64,000 nucleotides of DNA. Origin: Nissolia schottii (lineage: Eukaryota > Streptophyta > Magnoliopsida > Fabales > Fabaceae). Shown here piece after piece: positions 34,521 to 46,479 of this stretch (position 1 is its first letter; every line of letters starts with the position of its first letter). The DNA lies in the NCBI GenBank assembly GCA_003254905.1, contig QANU01014009.1, forward strand, positions 1 to 64,000. The letters run 5' to 3'. The position numbers were made by a program, and so were the translations under genes. Under the pieces are notes generated by a model. It searched no databases. It had not been told where the DNA came from and saw only the letters and a list, made by a program, of their open reading frames with translations.

Positions 34521-36221
34521 GCGGTGTATTGTGGCTATTGCCCTATCCAATATTGTAATAAGAGAGCACTTCAAATACCATAATGACTACTTTTGAACGT
34601 AACGTAAGCCTTTTTGTCTTTTAGTTTCAAACCATGGAAACTTGGGTGGGTTTTGTTTGGTTTCATGTATTCATTTGGAGTCTGGAGATTTTGTGGAAAA
34701 AATTGGTAAAAATAAAAATTGGGAATTTTTGTTTTTGCTATTTTTATCCCAAAATCTTGAAGTAAAAAATACATGAACTAGAAATAAAAAAAAATAAAAA
34801 CAAAAACAGAGCACCAGCAAGCATATCATTATTAATGTTCAGTCATTTAAAAAATAGAGTAGAGTTCAATTTTGCATGTACTTTTAAGAGAGTTTATTTT
34901 GAGAAGAACTAGTTGCCATATGCTAGCCAGGAAAACTAGACCGCTCTTCCTCCACCGATAGGATTATTATTATCTGGATGGATATGTTCACTGGAGTCCT
35001 TGTCATTTATTTCCATTAGAAAAAATACAAAAAAAGAAAAAAAACTGTCTTTATTTGCGCTGTGCCACTGGCTACACTGAAATTGCAGCAGCAATTGTTG
35101 CACCCAGCTCAAATCCCGGAGTGAATATTTAGGGAGAGAAAAAAAGATATATAAAGGACCAAAATATTCACTGAATCTTCATAGATGGCTTATCATTCCA
35201 TTAAAAAAAATTTAAGATTCCAGAGAAGAGGGGGACCAAAATTGTGATTCCCTGATTCCCTGTTTTCACCAAATTCTTATTTTACATATCTTCATTTGGC
35301 CTTTTTCTGATCTATTAATTCATTGTGGATATGCGCTGATTCTGTTGAAATCGAAAGACGATTAACCGATGAACTAGTAACATTTTCTCATTGTCCAACA
35401 GCAGAATGTGACAAGTGAGTGGAGATCTAGCACGAAAAGATCAGAGGCAGTGGCAGAAGCGGCACTTGAAAATTGAAATCACGTCTTAATTAATTAAGCG
35501 TCTCTGACTGGGATTTGGTGTACACATGTATAGTTGCAACCAATTCAGCGGGAGTTCGTTGTTTTTCAGGTTGATTATTCATTATCATGATTCATGTAAC
35601 AGGATAGAACAAAAACTAGTTTTGTGCTCTTATGTAACCTGCAGAAACACATGACCATAAATTATTATAATTCTTGCTGTCGGCTGATTATAAATAGTAG
35701 TATTTAGTTACACCTTTTTGAGGGATTGCTTAGTCACTTGTACAAGACGTGTACAACGTTTCTCCAGACTTATTATTATTACTGGCTTGAGAAAGGAAAT
35801 AAATGAAATGCCGCTACATTAATGACGCATTGAAGTTTTCCGTATTTGAGTATTGTATCTAGGTGTCCTAAAGAACATTTACATCCCAAACAAAACAAAA
35901 TAAAACCAATGTAGTAAAGTGGTCACAAGCCATAATTGAAAATTGTACGTGAAAAAATACCAAGGACTTTCTGGAAAATCGGGGATCCAGCTAACTAATC
36001 ATCGTGAATTTTCACCTTTTTACAAATGAAGTCCTTCAAATTGAGACTGCTAGCGCTGCACCGAGTAACAGCTAGCTAGCCATCGCGAATCCCCAATAAA
36101 ACCAAAGAAATGAGTGATAAGGAGGAGGACAGCGATCCAGAAGGAAGATATAGATGACAACGAATTATGCATGGCTAAGGGGACCAATTTTTTGTTCAGG
36201 TTCCACAGTCCCCACCTACAA

Positions 36222-36258
<37 letters not shown>

Positions 36259-36377
36259 TATCTATCATTTTTATGAAATTTTTTAAGGGATGCCGTTAAA
36301 TTTCTCTTGAATATTATTAGTTAAAAAGAAATGCTTACAACTTACTCTTAACTTTTAATTTTAAGAACGGACCTGAT
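34521..36377. other. Intergenic, with (AAT)n microsatellite
   Basis: An (AAT)n microsatellite of about 11 units lies at 36224-36256. A TATAAATAG box at 35690-35698 could be a promoter, but no gene follows. Confidence 0.5.
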
Positions 36378-36946
36378 AATGGTTGTTAAACTTTCAAGTT
36401 AACTCGTAAACTCGGAGTTTACGATTTTATTATACAAAAAAAGTTAACACTTATGTAAACTCTTTTTTGGTAAACTTATACGAGTTTAAGTAAACTCTCG
36501 ATTCTACTACAGCGAGTTTACGGGTTAAAATCTACCTATGAGTTTATGAGTTCACCTCAAAATGTATAAATTTTGTAATTTTGTTAGATACTTATCTAAC
36601 TTTGTTTATATTAAATAATATATATTGAGTTTATTTAGCTAATTTCATATATTTATCATAATTGAGTTATGTTTTATTGAACTATAAAATAATACAGATA
36701 CTGAATAAGGTATGACAACCACTAAGTGTCATGCATTAAGGTGTATTTTATGATATTTCTTTCATTAATTTAATTTAAAGTTAACATTACTCAATTTCAA
36801 TTAAAAATACGATATTTAATCAAGTTTAGTTCCTAATTATATTGCTTATCATATATTTTTTTACGTATGTGAACTCATACGAGTTTACGATTCGAGTTTG
36901 CTAAGACTCCACAAGTTTACTTAAACTCTCGAGTTTGACAACCTTA
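36378..36946. mobile_element. hAT-type non-autonomous element with 8-bp target duplication
   Basis: The left end AATGGTTGTTAAACT pairs with the inverted right end AGTTTGACAACCTTA. Flanking 8-mers GACCTGAT (36370-36377) and GATCTGAT (36947-36954) differ at one base. Subterminal GAGTTTACG/CGTAAACTC blocks occur at both sides. Nothing is encoded. Confidence 0.8.
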
Positions 36947-36954
36947 GATCTGAT

Positions 36955-37745
36955 ATACCCTTAAAAATAACGTATATTATAAATATCATTATAGAATAAT
37001 AAATAAGGGTTAAATGCTTAAATTTTTTTTCCAACTAAACATTTCTACTTTGGATTATTTAACAAGTACCCTTAGGATAGGGGGTTGAAATCCATTTGAA
37101 TCAAATCAAAACTGCTAAATTGATCTAAAAAATCTTAAACCGATCAAAACTGCAAAAAAAATTGAACTTGATTGTATTTTGGCTTTAGTTTCAAAACCAA
37201 TCTAAGCCGAAAATAGCATATAATATAATTTTATGTTGTTAAGTTTATACTTTTATTTATAATAATTTTAATTTATCATATAATTTTTATATTTTTATTG
37301 TGTTATGCATATAAAAATGAGTTATTTATTTTTTATTGTTATATTTTCATTTTATTAGCTTAATTTACCAACATTCTAAATTAAAAATTTTATTTTATTA
37401 AAAATCGATTAAACCAATTTAATCCAAACCACTACAATTTGAATTAAATTGGATCGAAAATTTTATCTAATCTAAATCAGTGTAATCTAAATCACAATAG
37501 ATTATATTTTTAGATCAAATGGACTTTTTACTCAAAATTGATTCGTTCATATATAAACACTATTAACTTTAGGACACTTGTAAAAAAAAAAAGTGTAATC
37601 CGTACTATTGCTGATCTTTAAAAAAAATTAAATAAAAAATAGAGAAATAAAATAAAATAAAATTAAAAACAGAAAGGAAAAAAAAAGGAGAAGAGGATGG
37701 TGGAAGCAGGGCATTAATTAATCAGACAATCATCATCTGGCACCC
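36955..37745. other. AT-rich DNA with diverged MITE-like sequence
   Basis: 37080-37570 has AACCAATTTAATCCAAACC-like blocks and partial inverted repeats, typical of old MITEs. TAACAAGTACCCTTAGG (37059-37075) and TTTAGGACACTTGT (37569-37582) resemble the arms of the Stowaway at 12084, so an element may have inserted into a Stowaway copy. Confidence 0.35.
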
Positions 37746-37829
37746 ACGTGTTCCGCTCTCAACTTACATACACGCACTTCCGCTTCCCCCCCAAAAAGAA
37801 AAACTCTAATTACAACATCTTACTGCATT

Positions 37830-38555
37830 CTAACCACCGGCACCGCCAGCCGCCACGTCATCCAGATCAGAAATCTCCGGCGGAGAAGAGAAGGAGACGA
37901 GAGAAACCAGAAGATCAGAGAAGGCGTTGAGAATGATCCTGTGGGTGCTCTTCGGGTTGAGGGCCAGGTAGCACAGGAGAAGCTCGTGCAGCACGTGCCA
38001 GTTTGACTTCACGTCCTCCATCACCTCCGGCCGCGCCTCCACCATCTCCTGCATCGACCTCCTGAACTCCATGTACGGATCCGCCGAGTACGTCGGCACC
38101 GCCACGCTCCCCTCCAACAGCATCACCTTCTTGTTTTCCTGCGGCGGCGGCGGCGCCGCGGCGGTTAGGGAGGAGGGCGGTGTGGATTCGACGATGGAGT
38201 TGGAGCGGCCGGGGGAGGAGAAGAAGAAGCGTCGGGAGGCAAAGGCGGTGGCGAAGTCGGCGGGTTGGGGATCTGGTTCGGGTTGGGTGGCTGAGGCGTT
38301 GTCGTAGAGAGTGTTGAAGTTCTTGATCATTGGGGGTGATGGACGGCTGTGATCGATTTGGTGATGGTGATGGTGATGGAGGGATGATGAGGAAGCGGGG
38401 CTGGTAGGAGGAGAAGAATCATTGTCATGATGAAGGAAGGGGTGCATGAAATTTGTGAAGCATCGGTCAAGCTGTATCAGCCTCCTTCTTCCCATGCTTG
38501 TTTCCAAGCCTCCTTGCTTCCTCCTTCTATTTATATTACGACTACTTCTTTTCAT
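37830..38555 (-). CDS. OVATE family protein (transcriptional repressor), 241 aa
   Basis: A single-exon gene. The C-terminal OVATE domain (PF04844) is complete at residues 157-217: SADPYMEFRRSMQEMVEARP, then EDVKSNWHVLHELLLCYLAL and NPKSTHRIILNAFSDLL. The N-terminus is basic (RRRKQ, MGRRRLIQLDRCF) followed by Ser/Pro/His-rich linker (42-150). OVATE proteins repress transcription and affect organ shape and secondary wall formation through homeodomain partners; this one looks like the OFP11-16 subgroup, though placement is tentative. A Met at residue 21 (38495) could be an alternative start. A TATATAAAA box at 38679-38687 on this strand fits as promoter. The coding region is GC-rich compared with its surroundings. 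Confidence 0.93.
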   Translation of the reverse strand: MKRSSRNINRRRKQGGLETSMGRRRLIQLDRCFTNFMHPFLHHDNDSSPPTSPASSSSLHHHHHHQIDHSRPSPPMIKNFNTLYDNASATQPEPDPQPADFATAFASRRFFFSSPGRSNSIVESTPPSSLTAAAPPPPQENKKVMLLEGSVAVPTYSADPYMEFRRSMQEMVEARPEVMEDVKSNWHVLHELLLCYLALNPKSTHRIILNAFSDLLVSLVSFSSPPEISDLDDVAAGGAGG

Positions 38556-38754
38556 TATTTGTCAACACTTTTAGTTCCGCCCAATATTGAAATATAGGGG
38601 CACAATTTAATGATTGGTTCTCCATCCCATAAAATAAAAAAGACTTATTGGAGTCTTTGAATAGATAAATATGCTCACTTTTATATATTAGTAAGAAAAA
38701 TAAGAGAGGGAAAGATAAGAGGAACAATAATGGAATTTTGTATATCTAGATAAC

Positions 38755-39265
38755 ATAGGAGTGAACATGACATATGTAAAATGAATACAAATCCATTTTC
38801 TCATCTATATGGAATTTTGAAGATTTAAAATATCACTTTGAATAAAGAAAAAGCAAGGAGACCCTTTACCTTTTATTTTTATTTTCTAAAAAGAAAAAAC
38901 GAGGATGATTAGGTGGGTTTTTGAGTTCGTACGATGTGGGAGAGTATGTTGAACGGTGACGGGACAGCCGTAAAACACTGTAGTTTTAGACTGGCCTTTC
39001 TTTCTTCTTCCTTTCCTCTAAGGCGCGTAACCACACGCTCCAACCAGGTTTTGCCCATTTCTGTATGGGAAAGAGCTGGAGATAAAACACTTCCAACATT
39101 TCTTTGTTTGAAAGCAAGCATGTGAATAATTAAAAACTCTTAATTAGATATTACTTCCACACTTTTAAATATATATGTCTTGCATTCACCTATGTAACTA
39201 AGGTTTCGTTATATAATAAATGATTCAAATCAATTACAATTAAATGATAAAATATTAAACAATGT
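38755..39265. repeat. Diverged segmental duplication, copy A
   Basis: Colinear with 40345-40930. Shared landmarks in order: TATGGAATTTTGA, AAATATCACTTTGAAT, a GC-rich core, CACTTTTAAATAT, TGTCTTGCATTCAC and ACATAATAAATGATTCAAATCA-like sequence. Confidence 0.8.
38951..39056. other. Conserved 105-bp core, copy A (possible structured RNA or regulatory module)
   Basis: The core contains AACGGTGACGGGACAGCCGTAAAAC, GCGCGTAACC-ACACGCT and CAACCA...TTTTGCC, all also in copy B at 40553-40657. Short stems ACGG/CCGT, AAAAC/GTTTT and GCGT/ACGC are kept in both copies while their loops differ. It is much less AT-rich than the flanks. No protein was recognised. Confidence 0.45.
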
Positions 39266-40344
39266 ATATTTATTAAGTGATTGTTTAGGGTTGTTAGAAT
39301 CTGAAATACACTGTATGAAGCTCAGTTCATATAGGTCACAACACTTTCTATATTTGTAATAGTTTTGTTATAATTTTTTTAGAAATATTATGTATATTTA
39401 TTTTGTATGAGACATTGCGCTAACTCGCATATTATATATATTCAAAATAAATAAATTAAAAAATAATTTGATTTAAAATTTGAAAAAGAGCGTCCGTCCG
39501 TGTGACTTTAGTCAAAAACTCACTTCCTCCTTCCTCCTTCCTCCTTACGGGTAACTTAATAATTTTTAAAATGTTCACATTAATTATTACTAGCCTTTCT
39601 CTAATGTAATCAATGTTCTACTTTTACTATTTATTTCTCTCATAAAAAAAATTATGTAAATATAATTCCCATAGAGGTTGATGATCATGTAAATATAATT
39701 TTCCAAAAATTTTATAATATTACGTAAATAAAAATATAATTTTTTTAAAAATTGCATACGTAATCTTTGGAAGGATTTACGCAATCCTTGCATAAAAGTA
39801 TAATTTTCAAAAATAAAAAACAAAGACGTAATTTTTTAAAGGATTTACGTAGTCCTTACATTATATTAATTTTATTTAATTACTAGATAATAGATTGTCT
39901 CAATTACTCCATATTGTTAAATAAATTACTATATATAACCAAAGTAGTATATTTAATCAATTTATGCATTATATTTATTATATACGAGTATAATATTTAG
40001 GAGAGAGAAATAAAGAGTTCACAATAATTTTTATATAATATTTAAGAGAAATAAAGTAGCATAATCAATGTGTTTAAGATATTAGGTTTGTCTATTGCAA
40101 TATTGTTTTTATAAAAGATAAATAATTTTTGTATTATTTGAAGTGATAAATACCTAACCCAAAGGGGGGAAAGTATTATGAAGACACAAAAGAGCCGGTG
40201 AAAAGTATATAGCTGTAAAAATATATAATACAAAATCATTAAAATTGTTTTATTTTATTTACTTAAATTTAGTAATGCTATGTTTTTAAAGTTTGTGTTA
40301 TTTATATTTGTTTTATATGAAATACAAGATAAGATAATGTGAAT
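39266..40344. other. Intergenic, very AT-rich
   Basis: A short CTTCCTC repeat occurs at 39523-39545. No gene is visible. Confidence 0.55.
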
Positions 40345-40930
40345 CATATTTGGATCCTATTCAATATGAAATGAGTACAAATTATTTTTTTCTCGTGATT
40401 ATGGAATTTTGAGCATTTAAATATCACTTTGAATGGAAAGATTGACAAACTTGTCGCAAGGAGGGCTTTAACCAATATTTTTCTTGAAATAAAAATGCTG
40501 AAGGACAGGAAGAAAAAGACGAGGAGGATTCGTACGATATCGATGCTGCGTTCAACGGTGACGGGACAGCCGTAAAACAGTCTTGTTTTAAACTGGACTC
40601 TGTTCCTTCCGATCCACTCTGAGGCGCGTAACCCACACGCTGCAACCACATTTTGCCGAAAGAGTTGGGAAATACACTTCATGATAAATTTGGTACATTT
40701 ACAAATCATTTTATCTAAATAATTTTATTTAAAAATATACGAAATTTGTCAAATAGCACTGAACGGAGTATGAAAAATGTGAACAAAAACTATATTAATT
40801 AGATCTTAATTCCACTTTTAAATATGTCTGTCTTGCATTCACGTATATACACTAAGGTTTAGTTACATAATAAATGATTCAAATCAGCAGCTACAATTTA
40901 ATAATAAATTTTATCTTTGTCATAATTTTT
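40345..40930. repeat. Diverged segmental duplication, copy B
   Basis: Same orientation as copy A, about 1.6 kb downstream. The conserved core lies at 40553-40657. Confidence 0.8.
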
Positions 40931-43900
40931 ATTATTTTTTTAAAATTAGTATTTTCATCTAAGAAATAATATATATAGAAGTTGAAGAAATTCTTAACTG
41001 ACCGACCTATATATGATTGGAAGAGCGCGTAAAAGACTAGTGGTTTTGAGCATATTTTGTTTGGGATGAAAGCAAAGTTGCACATGGGGAAACGGTTAAT
41101 AGGGTATCGAACAAAACCGAAGCAGAAAGCAATGCAAGATGCATCCTGCGAGTGTCAATGTGAATCTGAATCATATTGACTAATAACCATGTAGACAGCC
41201 AATCATACCTACATAAAATAAAAGAAGGATTATTCCAAATAGCAGGAGACAATTAATTGATAGTGAACTGGCATACTCATCGATGGTCCACTTCATTTTC
41301 AAATTGAAATTATTTTAATAGATACAAGATCAGTAACATTAATTATGTCATATTAAAATACATTTACCACAAAGTTGGTGATCCAATATAAAACCCTCTC
41401 TTTGAAAATCAGGACGCATATATGCAGTGGAAAGTGATGTATCATACTATTTCATTATTCAAAGCAAGATATCTCAAAACGAGGGATAGGACAGAAGAAG
41501 GCATGCTGCATGCACATAAGTTTAAGCACATACTTACATCGTATCATTATCTCTTGTATTGCATCACAATTTGATGTTTCAAAGCGAGAAAAACTGAAAA
41601 GTGCTTATTGTATTAAAATGATTATACGGATGGTAACGATTTATGTCTCGTCCATGCTTCCTACATGATCATCATCATCATATGGATTGACATGTAGTAT
41701 TGGCCAATTGCTCTCTGAATTTTCCGTAACACACAAAAAAAACCGGCCCCTACTTTCAATATTCCCATGTTAATGTACGTACCACTGTACGTGTTCAGTG
41801 TTCACTGGATTGGAAACAGCAAATCCCACTCACGGGCACAACGTGCTTATTCACTAGCAAAAGAAAATTCCAAAAGCTAGCTTCTGAAACTAGTGTTTTT
41901 GTTCTTTTGGAGGCATATATATTATGGTTTATCATATCAAATCAAATGTTACTATTCAAGGAAGCTATGTCAAAGAGAGACCAACAAAATGCTCTTCATG
42001 CTTGGCCAGGTGGCTTCTAATAGCATGCAATGCAAGGCAATGAGTTTGTTGACTACACATGCCGCTAGTTCTGCTCAGCTTTTGCCCAAAACCACTGTAC
42101 TAGTAATCAAGAAAATATTATTTATAGCCCGAAACAAACTATAACCGTTCATCTCATCACGTCTTCTCTCTCTCTCTTCAATTCAACCAATCCCTCATTT
42201 TCGGTTTATGGGAGGATGCGCGGTTCAAATTTAATTGGGAACTTTGTTAGATGTTGTGATTTCAATTAGTTATTTTATTTTTATGCAACGTGTACATGTA
42301 CATAATTATTAATTAATTGGTTACTCAAGGAGGATATTGCTACGATTACAAAATGAGTTCACCATGCCTATATTTATAGGCACAACTAACCGCCATACAA
42401 GAGGCGGTGTTTTGTATGCTAGACGATTCTAGAATGTGCATCACATTTCAACAATCAAGAAAGTGAAACTAAGAATCAACGCATAACTTGGTTGTAAGGG
42501 TGTTTTCAAGTGAAAGGACTCATTCTTATAGCGATGACATGCAAAAGATGTTGTATTTTACGTATCAACGTAAAGTTTCACGTCGATAAATAATAGACTA
42601 AGTGAAGAGTATATATTTAAAAATATCCATAAAACTATTAATTTAAAATTTTGGGTAAAGATACGACGTTTAACCTATTTTGTATTTCACTTAGTCCATC
42701 AATTTAAATTTCTCTGATTTAAATACAAGAATGTTGACGAGATAAAAAGTATTAGAATAAAAAAAATGTTGTAAATATTTTTTTACTGTAAATTAGATGG
42801 ACAGCTAATAAATATGCCGGGTTTGCTATGTTCATATAATAACAACATAGCTCCAAAAGAAAATACTGTATTTATTAATGTTGGACAACTTTGAAGTCTG
42901 AAACCAAATTGCTTTTCTCTTAGTCCGAAGGCTTTAAGCCTTCGGGGATGGATCAGTACAGTATTCAGTACGTACGTACGTAGGTGAGGGAATATGGGGT
43001 GGTAGAAAGATATAAATAAGGATGGTCCAACTAGCTAACCTTGTAACTATCACAATGCAGCAAGCACGTGGTGGAGGGTTTTTAATTTTGCTTTTTCTCA
43101 ACTTAACGGACGAAACATTTTGCTTCAATTTGGGTCCAAGATCTCTCACCATCCCTCCCATATTCCTTCTGGTAACCATAACCATCAATCCATACAATTT
43201 CATTCTTGCCACCAGGTGAAAACTTTTATATTTCTGTCCCGGTTAAACAGTGAAAATTTAATTCTACGGTGTTAGTTAGATCCATTATATATGAGACACG
43301 GTACCGATTTATATCTTATTTACTATTTGATGTGATTTTAATGAGACTTATTCTGAATCAGATCTCATCTAATTGTAATTGTAGATAAGTAGTGAGTCGG
43401 GATGTTGTCCCAAATAAAATGAGTATACATAACATTTCTCCGTCGAGTTAGTGTATGTTTGATTTTCAGGTGCCATATAGTTAACATCAATTATAATCGT
43501 CTCAGCAAAAATAAAAATTTCTTGATTTTAATTTTAAGACTCTAAAATTGATTCCGAGGCTCCACAACAAAAAATCTAAATATGCGTGTTTTTAATTAAT
43601 TTCATTTACATTTCGTGCGGGAAACTAGTTTCCATTCCAGAGTTATTTATTTATTGATACACTTATTTGGTGGCATACCGTTTTCAACGAGTTTGGAGTA
43701 TGGTATGGAGAAGGACATGACAGTGTTTCCAGAACAGCTGGTAGAGACTCGATAGGGATTAAAGAGAACATAACAAATTTGTTGACTTTATATTTGGTTG
43801 CCTTTTTGGATTCGATAGGATTAACGTTACAAGAAACTATAAGAAAATTATTGGTTTATAATTCGTTTCTGATTTCATTTCTTGTGTCTATTTTTTGTGT

Positions 43901-45197
43901 TTTTTTTTCAGATTTAGAAATAAAGTATTGAAAATAGAAAGTAAAATTTTATTGTTTTCATCAATTTTTATTATTTTGTTGATAAAATTTTAAAACTAAA
44001 AAAAAGATGAAATAAAAAATACGAAACAAAGTCAAAAACTAACCCTACCTTAAATTGCATCTTTTATCAACTATAACTTTTAGCTTAGGGTTAAGTGTTT
44101 CTTTCAACTCAAAATATATAGCACATGTTTGTTGGGTTAGGAAAGAAACAAGGTTCTCTCTATTATAGAAAAAAAGGACACCAACTAAAGACGATGAGAT
44201 AAAGATATGGAAGTGTCTTTCTCAATAATTTCAATGTAGAGCTAGATGTACTTGTTCTTTTATATGTACACATTCACATTCTTCTGACTTAAATAACTAA
44301 TTTGGGGAATATGATGTGATTTTTGAACAATTAGGCAATTAGTTATTCCAAATGTTGATTTTTGAACCTCGTTTAGCAAGCGAATCACATTCAACAGAAA
44401 GCAGAACATAACTAACCAGTTTCAATCAACCAATAAATAACAACATGATTACCATCTCATCTTACAATTATGACAACACTAATTGAAGACAAAATAGGAT
44501 ATAAATATATGATATGATACTAATCTTAATTCTCTCTCTTAACTATGAAAGGTTTAATAAATGTTTATTGTGGTAAACTTCCATTTGATCATGCGTGCAC
44601 CATCACTGTTTGACATCTAATCACGTATAGTATCTACGATCAAGGACTAATATTTGTCTTGATGAATTGTAACTCTTTTCATAAGAGATTAATTCATGAC
44701 ATTTAATTAGACACAATGTCATATGATTCTGCAATTATATTCAGACAAAAATTATGATATAGCATATTTTCAAGCACAATATATACATCTTTCTCTCGCC
44801 CAAGGGTTTTTTTGCTTTCGTTCTGTTTCTAACTCTGGCCCTTGTGGGTTCTGTTCTAAGAAGAGTTGACTAAGAATATCAATATAATCACAAATAAAGA
44901 TTAAACATGTGCTCTTTGACCAATAAAATTATTGCATGTAGGAGAGTGACATGGGTCTTCGACAGTCACACTGAGTAAGCGCGAGGAAACTGCATGTGCA
45001 GCATATAGCAGGTCAGATTGATCTGCCAAATCCCAATTCAGAAAAAGAGAGAGAGAGAGGGATGGGGCATAAATTTTTAATGTCACATTCGTGTCAATGA
45101 GCTGTAGAATATGGGATTTTTTACATATAAATAGGTTCAGCAAATTTTATTGTTCATAATATGCCTTAGAGAAAAAATTTACAAGTGTATGATTCTA
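40931..45197. other. Intergenic
   Basis: Features are small: an ACCGCC/GGCGGT hairpin near 42390, a near-perfect palindrome CCGAAGGCTTTAAGCCTTCGG at 42925-42945, an (ACGT)n tract at 42969-42983 and a (GA)n tract at 45045-45060. The open frames at 41893 and 42934 have no recognisable product. Confidence 0.5.
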
Positions 45198-45402
45198 GGT
45201 CTGAAATCACCACTTCCTATGACAATTTCAGACCCCAAAATTTATTTTTAAAAAAAGATCTGAAATCGTCATAGGTGTGGTGATTTCAGACCCCATATTT
45301 TTTTTAAAAAAATGTCTGAAATTGCCACCCCTATGGCGATTTAGACCCCAGATTTTTTTTAAAAAGATCTGAAATCGCCATAGGGAATGACGATTTCAGA
45401 CC
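45198..45402. repeat. Tandem array of four GGTCTGAAATCGCCA hairpins
   Basis: Four foldbacks of about 38 bp lie at about 45198-45235, 45257-45294, 45313-45350 and 45366-45402. Each has a (G)GTCTGAAATYGYCA-like left arm, a CCTATG-type centre and a TGGCGATTTCAGACCC-like right arm, with A/T-run spacers of about 20 bp. A related single hairpin is at 5456-5506. Confidence 0.88.
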
Positions 45403-46479
45403 CAGACTCATATAATTGTAAATTTGTGTTTCGACCCATATTTTGGAATACAAATTATATTATATCCATATATAAGTTAAAATCCTAGAATATGTATCCA
45501 TTTTAGAACATTTTCTTGAGATAATTTTAGATCATTATGTGGGAACTAGATGTGGGAACTAGGCCACTGGCATAAGAGAAATCATTAAGTGTCATTATAC
45601 TCTTAATTGTACATAAAATGACATTTTAACTTTAAGTATAAGATGGATCTTCTAAAAGTAATGTCCTACATATGTGATCATGCATATCTAAAATGACACT
45701 CCATAACCACACAAAAATCTCTCCGTCATGCACCACAAATCAACTACATATATTCTATTGAAGCAAAATGGACAATGTTTTACTGGTAATATAGAATTTT
45801 TTAAGTGCTACTACAACGATATTGCAGCCTCAACGTCAAGCATGCAAGTACTTGCTTAGTGTTATTACTATATTTTGAGGTATGGCAAGAACATAATTGT
45901 CTGCTAACACTTGGATTTGGGAATAAAATATTTATCAAGATACCAGAAGATATCATAACTTTTGCTGGATGAAATTATGTAAGATACAGGGTGTCTTTGC
46001 ATGAGAACATGGGAGTTGTCACGTTCACTTAAATTTTGTAATAACGTCAACAAGTTCTTAATTAATCAAGAAGTTCTTGTTTCAAACGGACCTTTTATAG
46101 ATCCGAACATTGAAGTCATCGCCTTAAATGTATTTTATTTGCAAATTTGATTTAGTTTCTTCATATATATCTCTGTATCACAAGAAGCAAGTCAGCAATT
46201 CAGAACAGAAACAATATTGAAAACAATGAAAAGGGCACGTACAATTCCAACAAAACGAGGATTATTAATTACTATCATTATCAATGCAGTTATGAATTTT
46301 TTCACCAACAAAAACCAACTATACTAACACTATGAACACAACTTTAATGCACACACCTTATAACACTTGAGGAGAACTTTTGAGTACAGAGAAATATGGG
46401 AGTTTTAGCTCTTGAAGCTTATATAAATGATTTATTGGATTTTTGTTCTATTAAACAAATAAAATAAAACTAATTTCGT
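45403..46479. other. Intergenic, AT-rich
   Basis: No gene or repeat is recognised. Confidence 0.5.

Noticed and set aside
38932-38941. TCCCACATCG on the minus strand, matching the upstream element of plant snRNA promoters
   Set aside because: No TATA box at the required spacing and no U-snRNA sequence follow. The motif is not present in the duplicate at 40540, and the string is common in plant repeats.
42934-43212. 92-codon minus-strand open frame
   Set aside because: No recognisable domain; it overlaps a plus-strand frame and an (ACGT)n tract, so it was judged chance.
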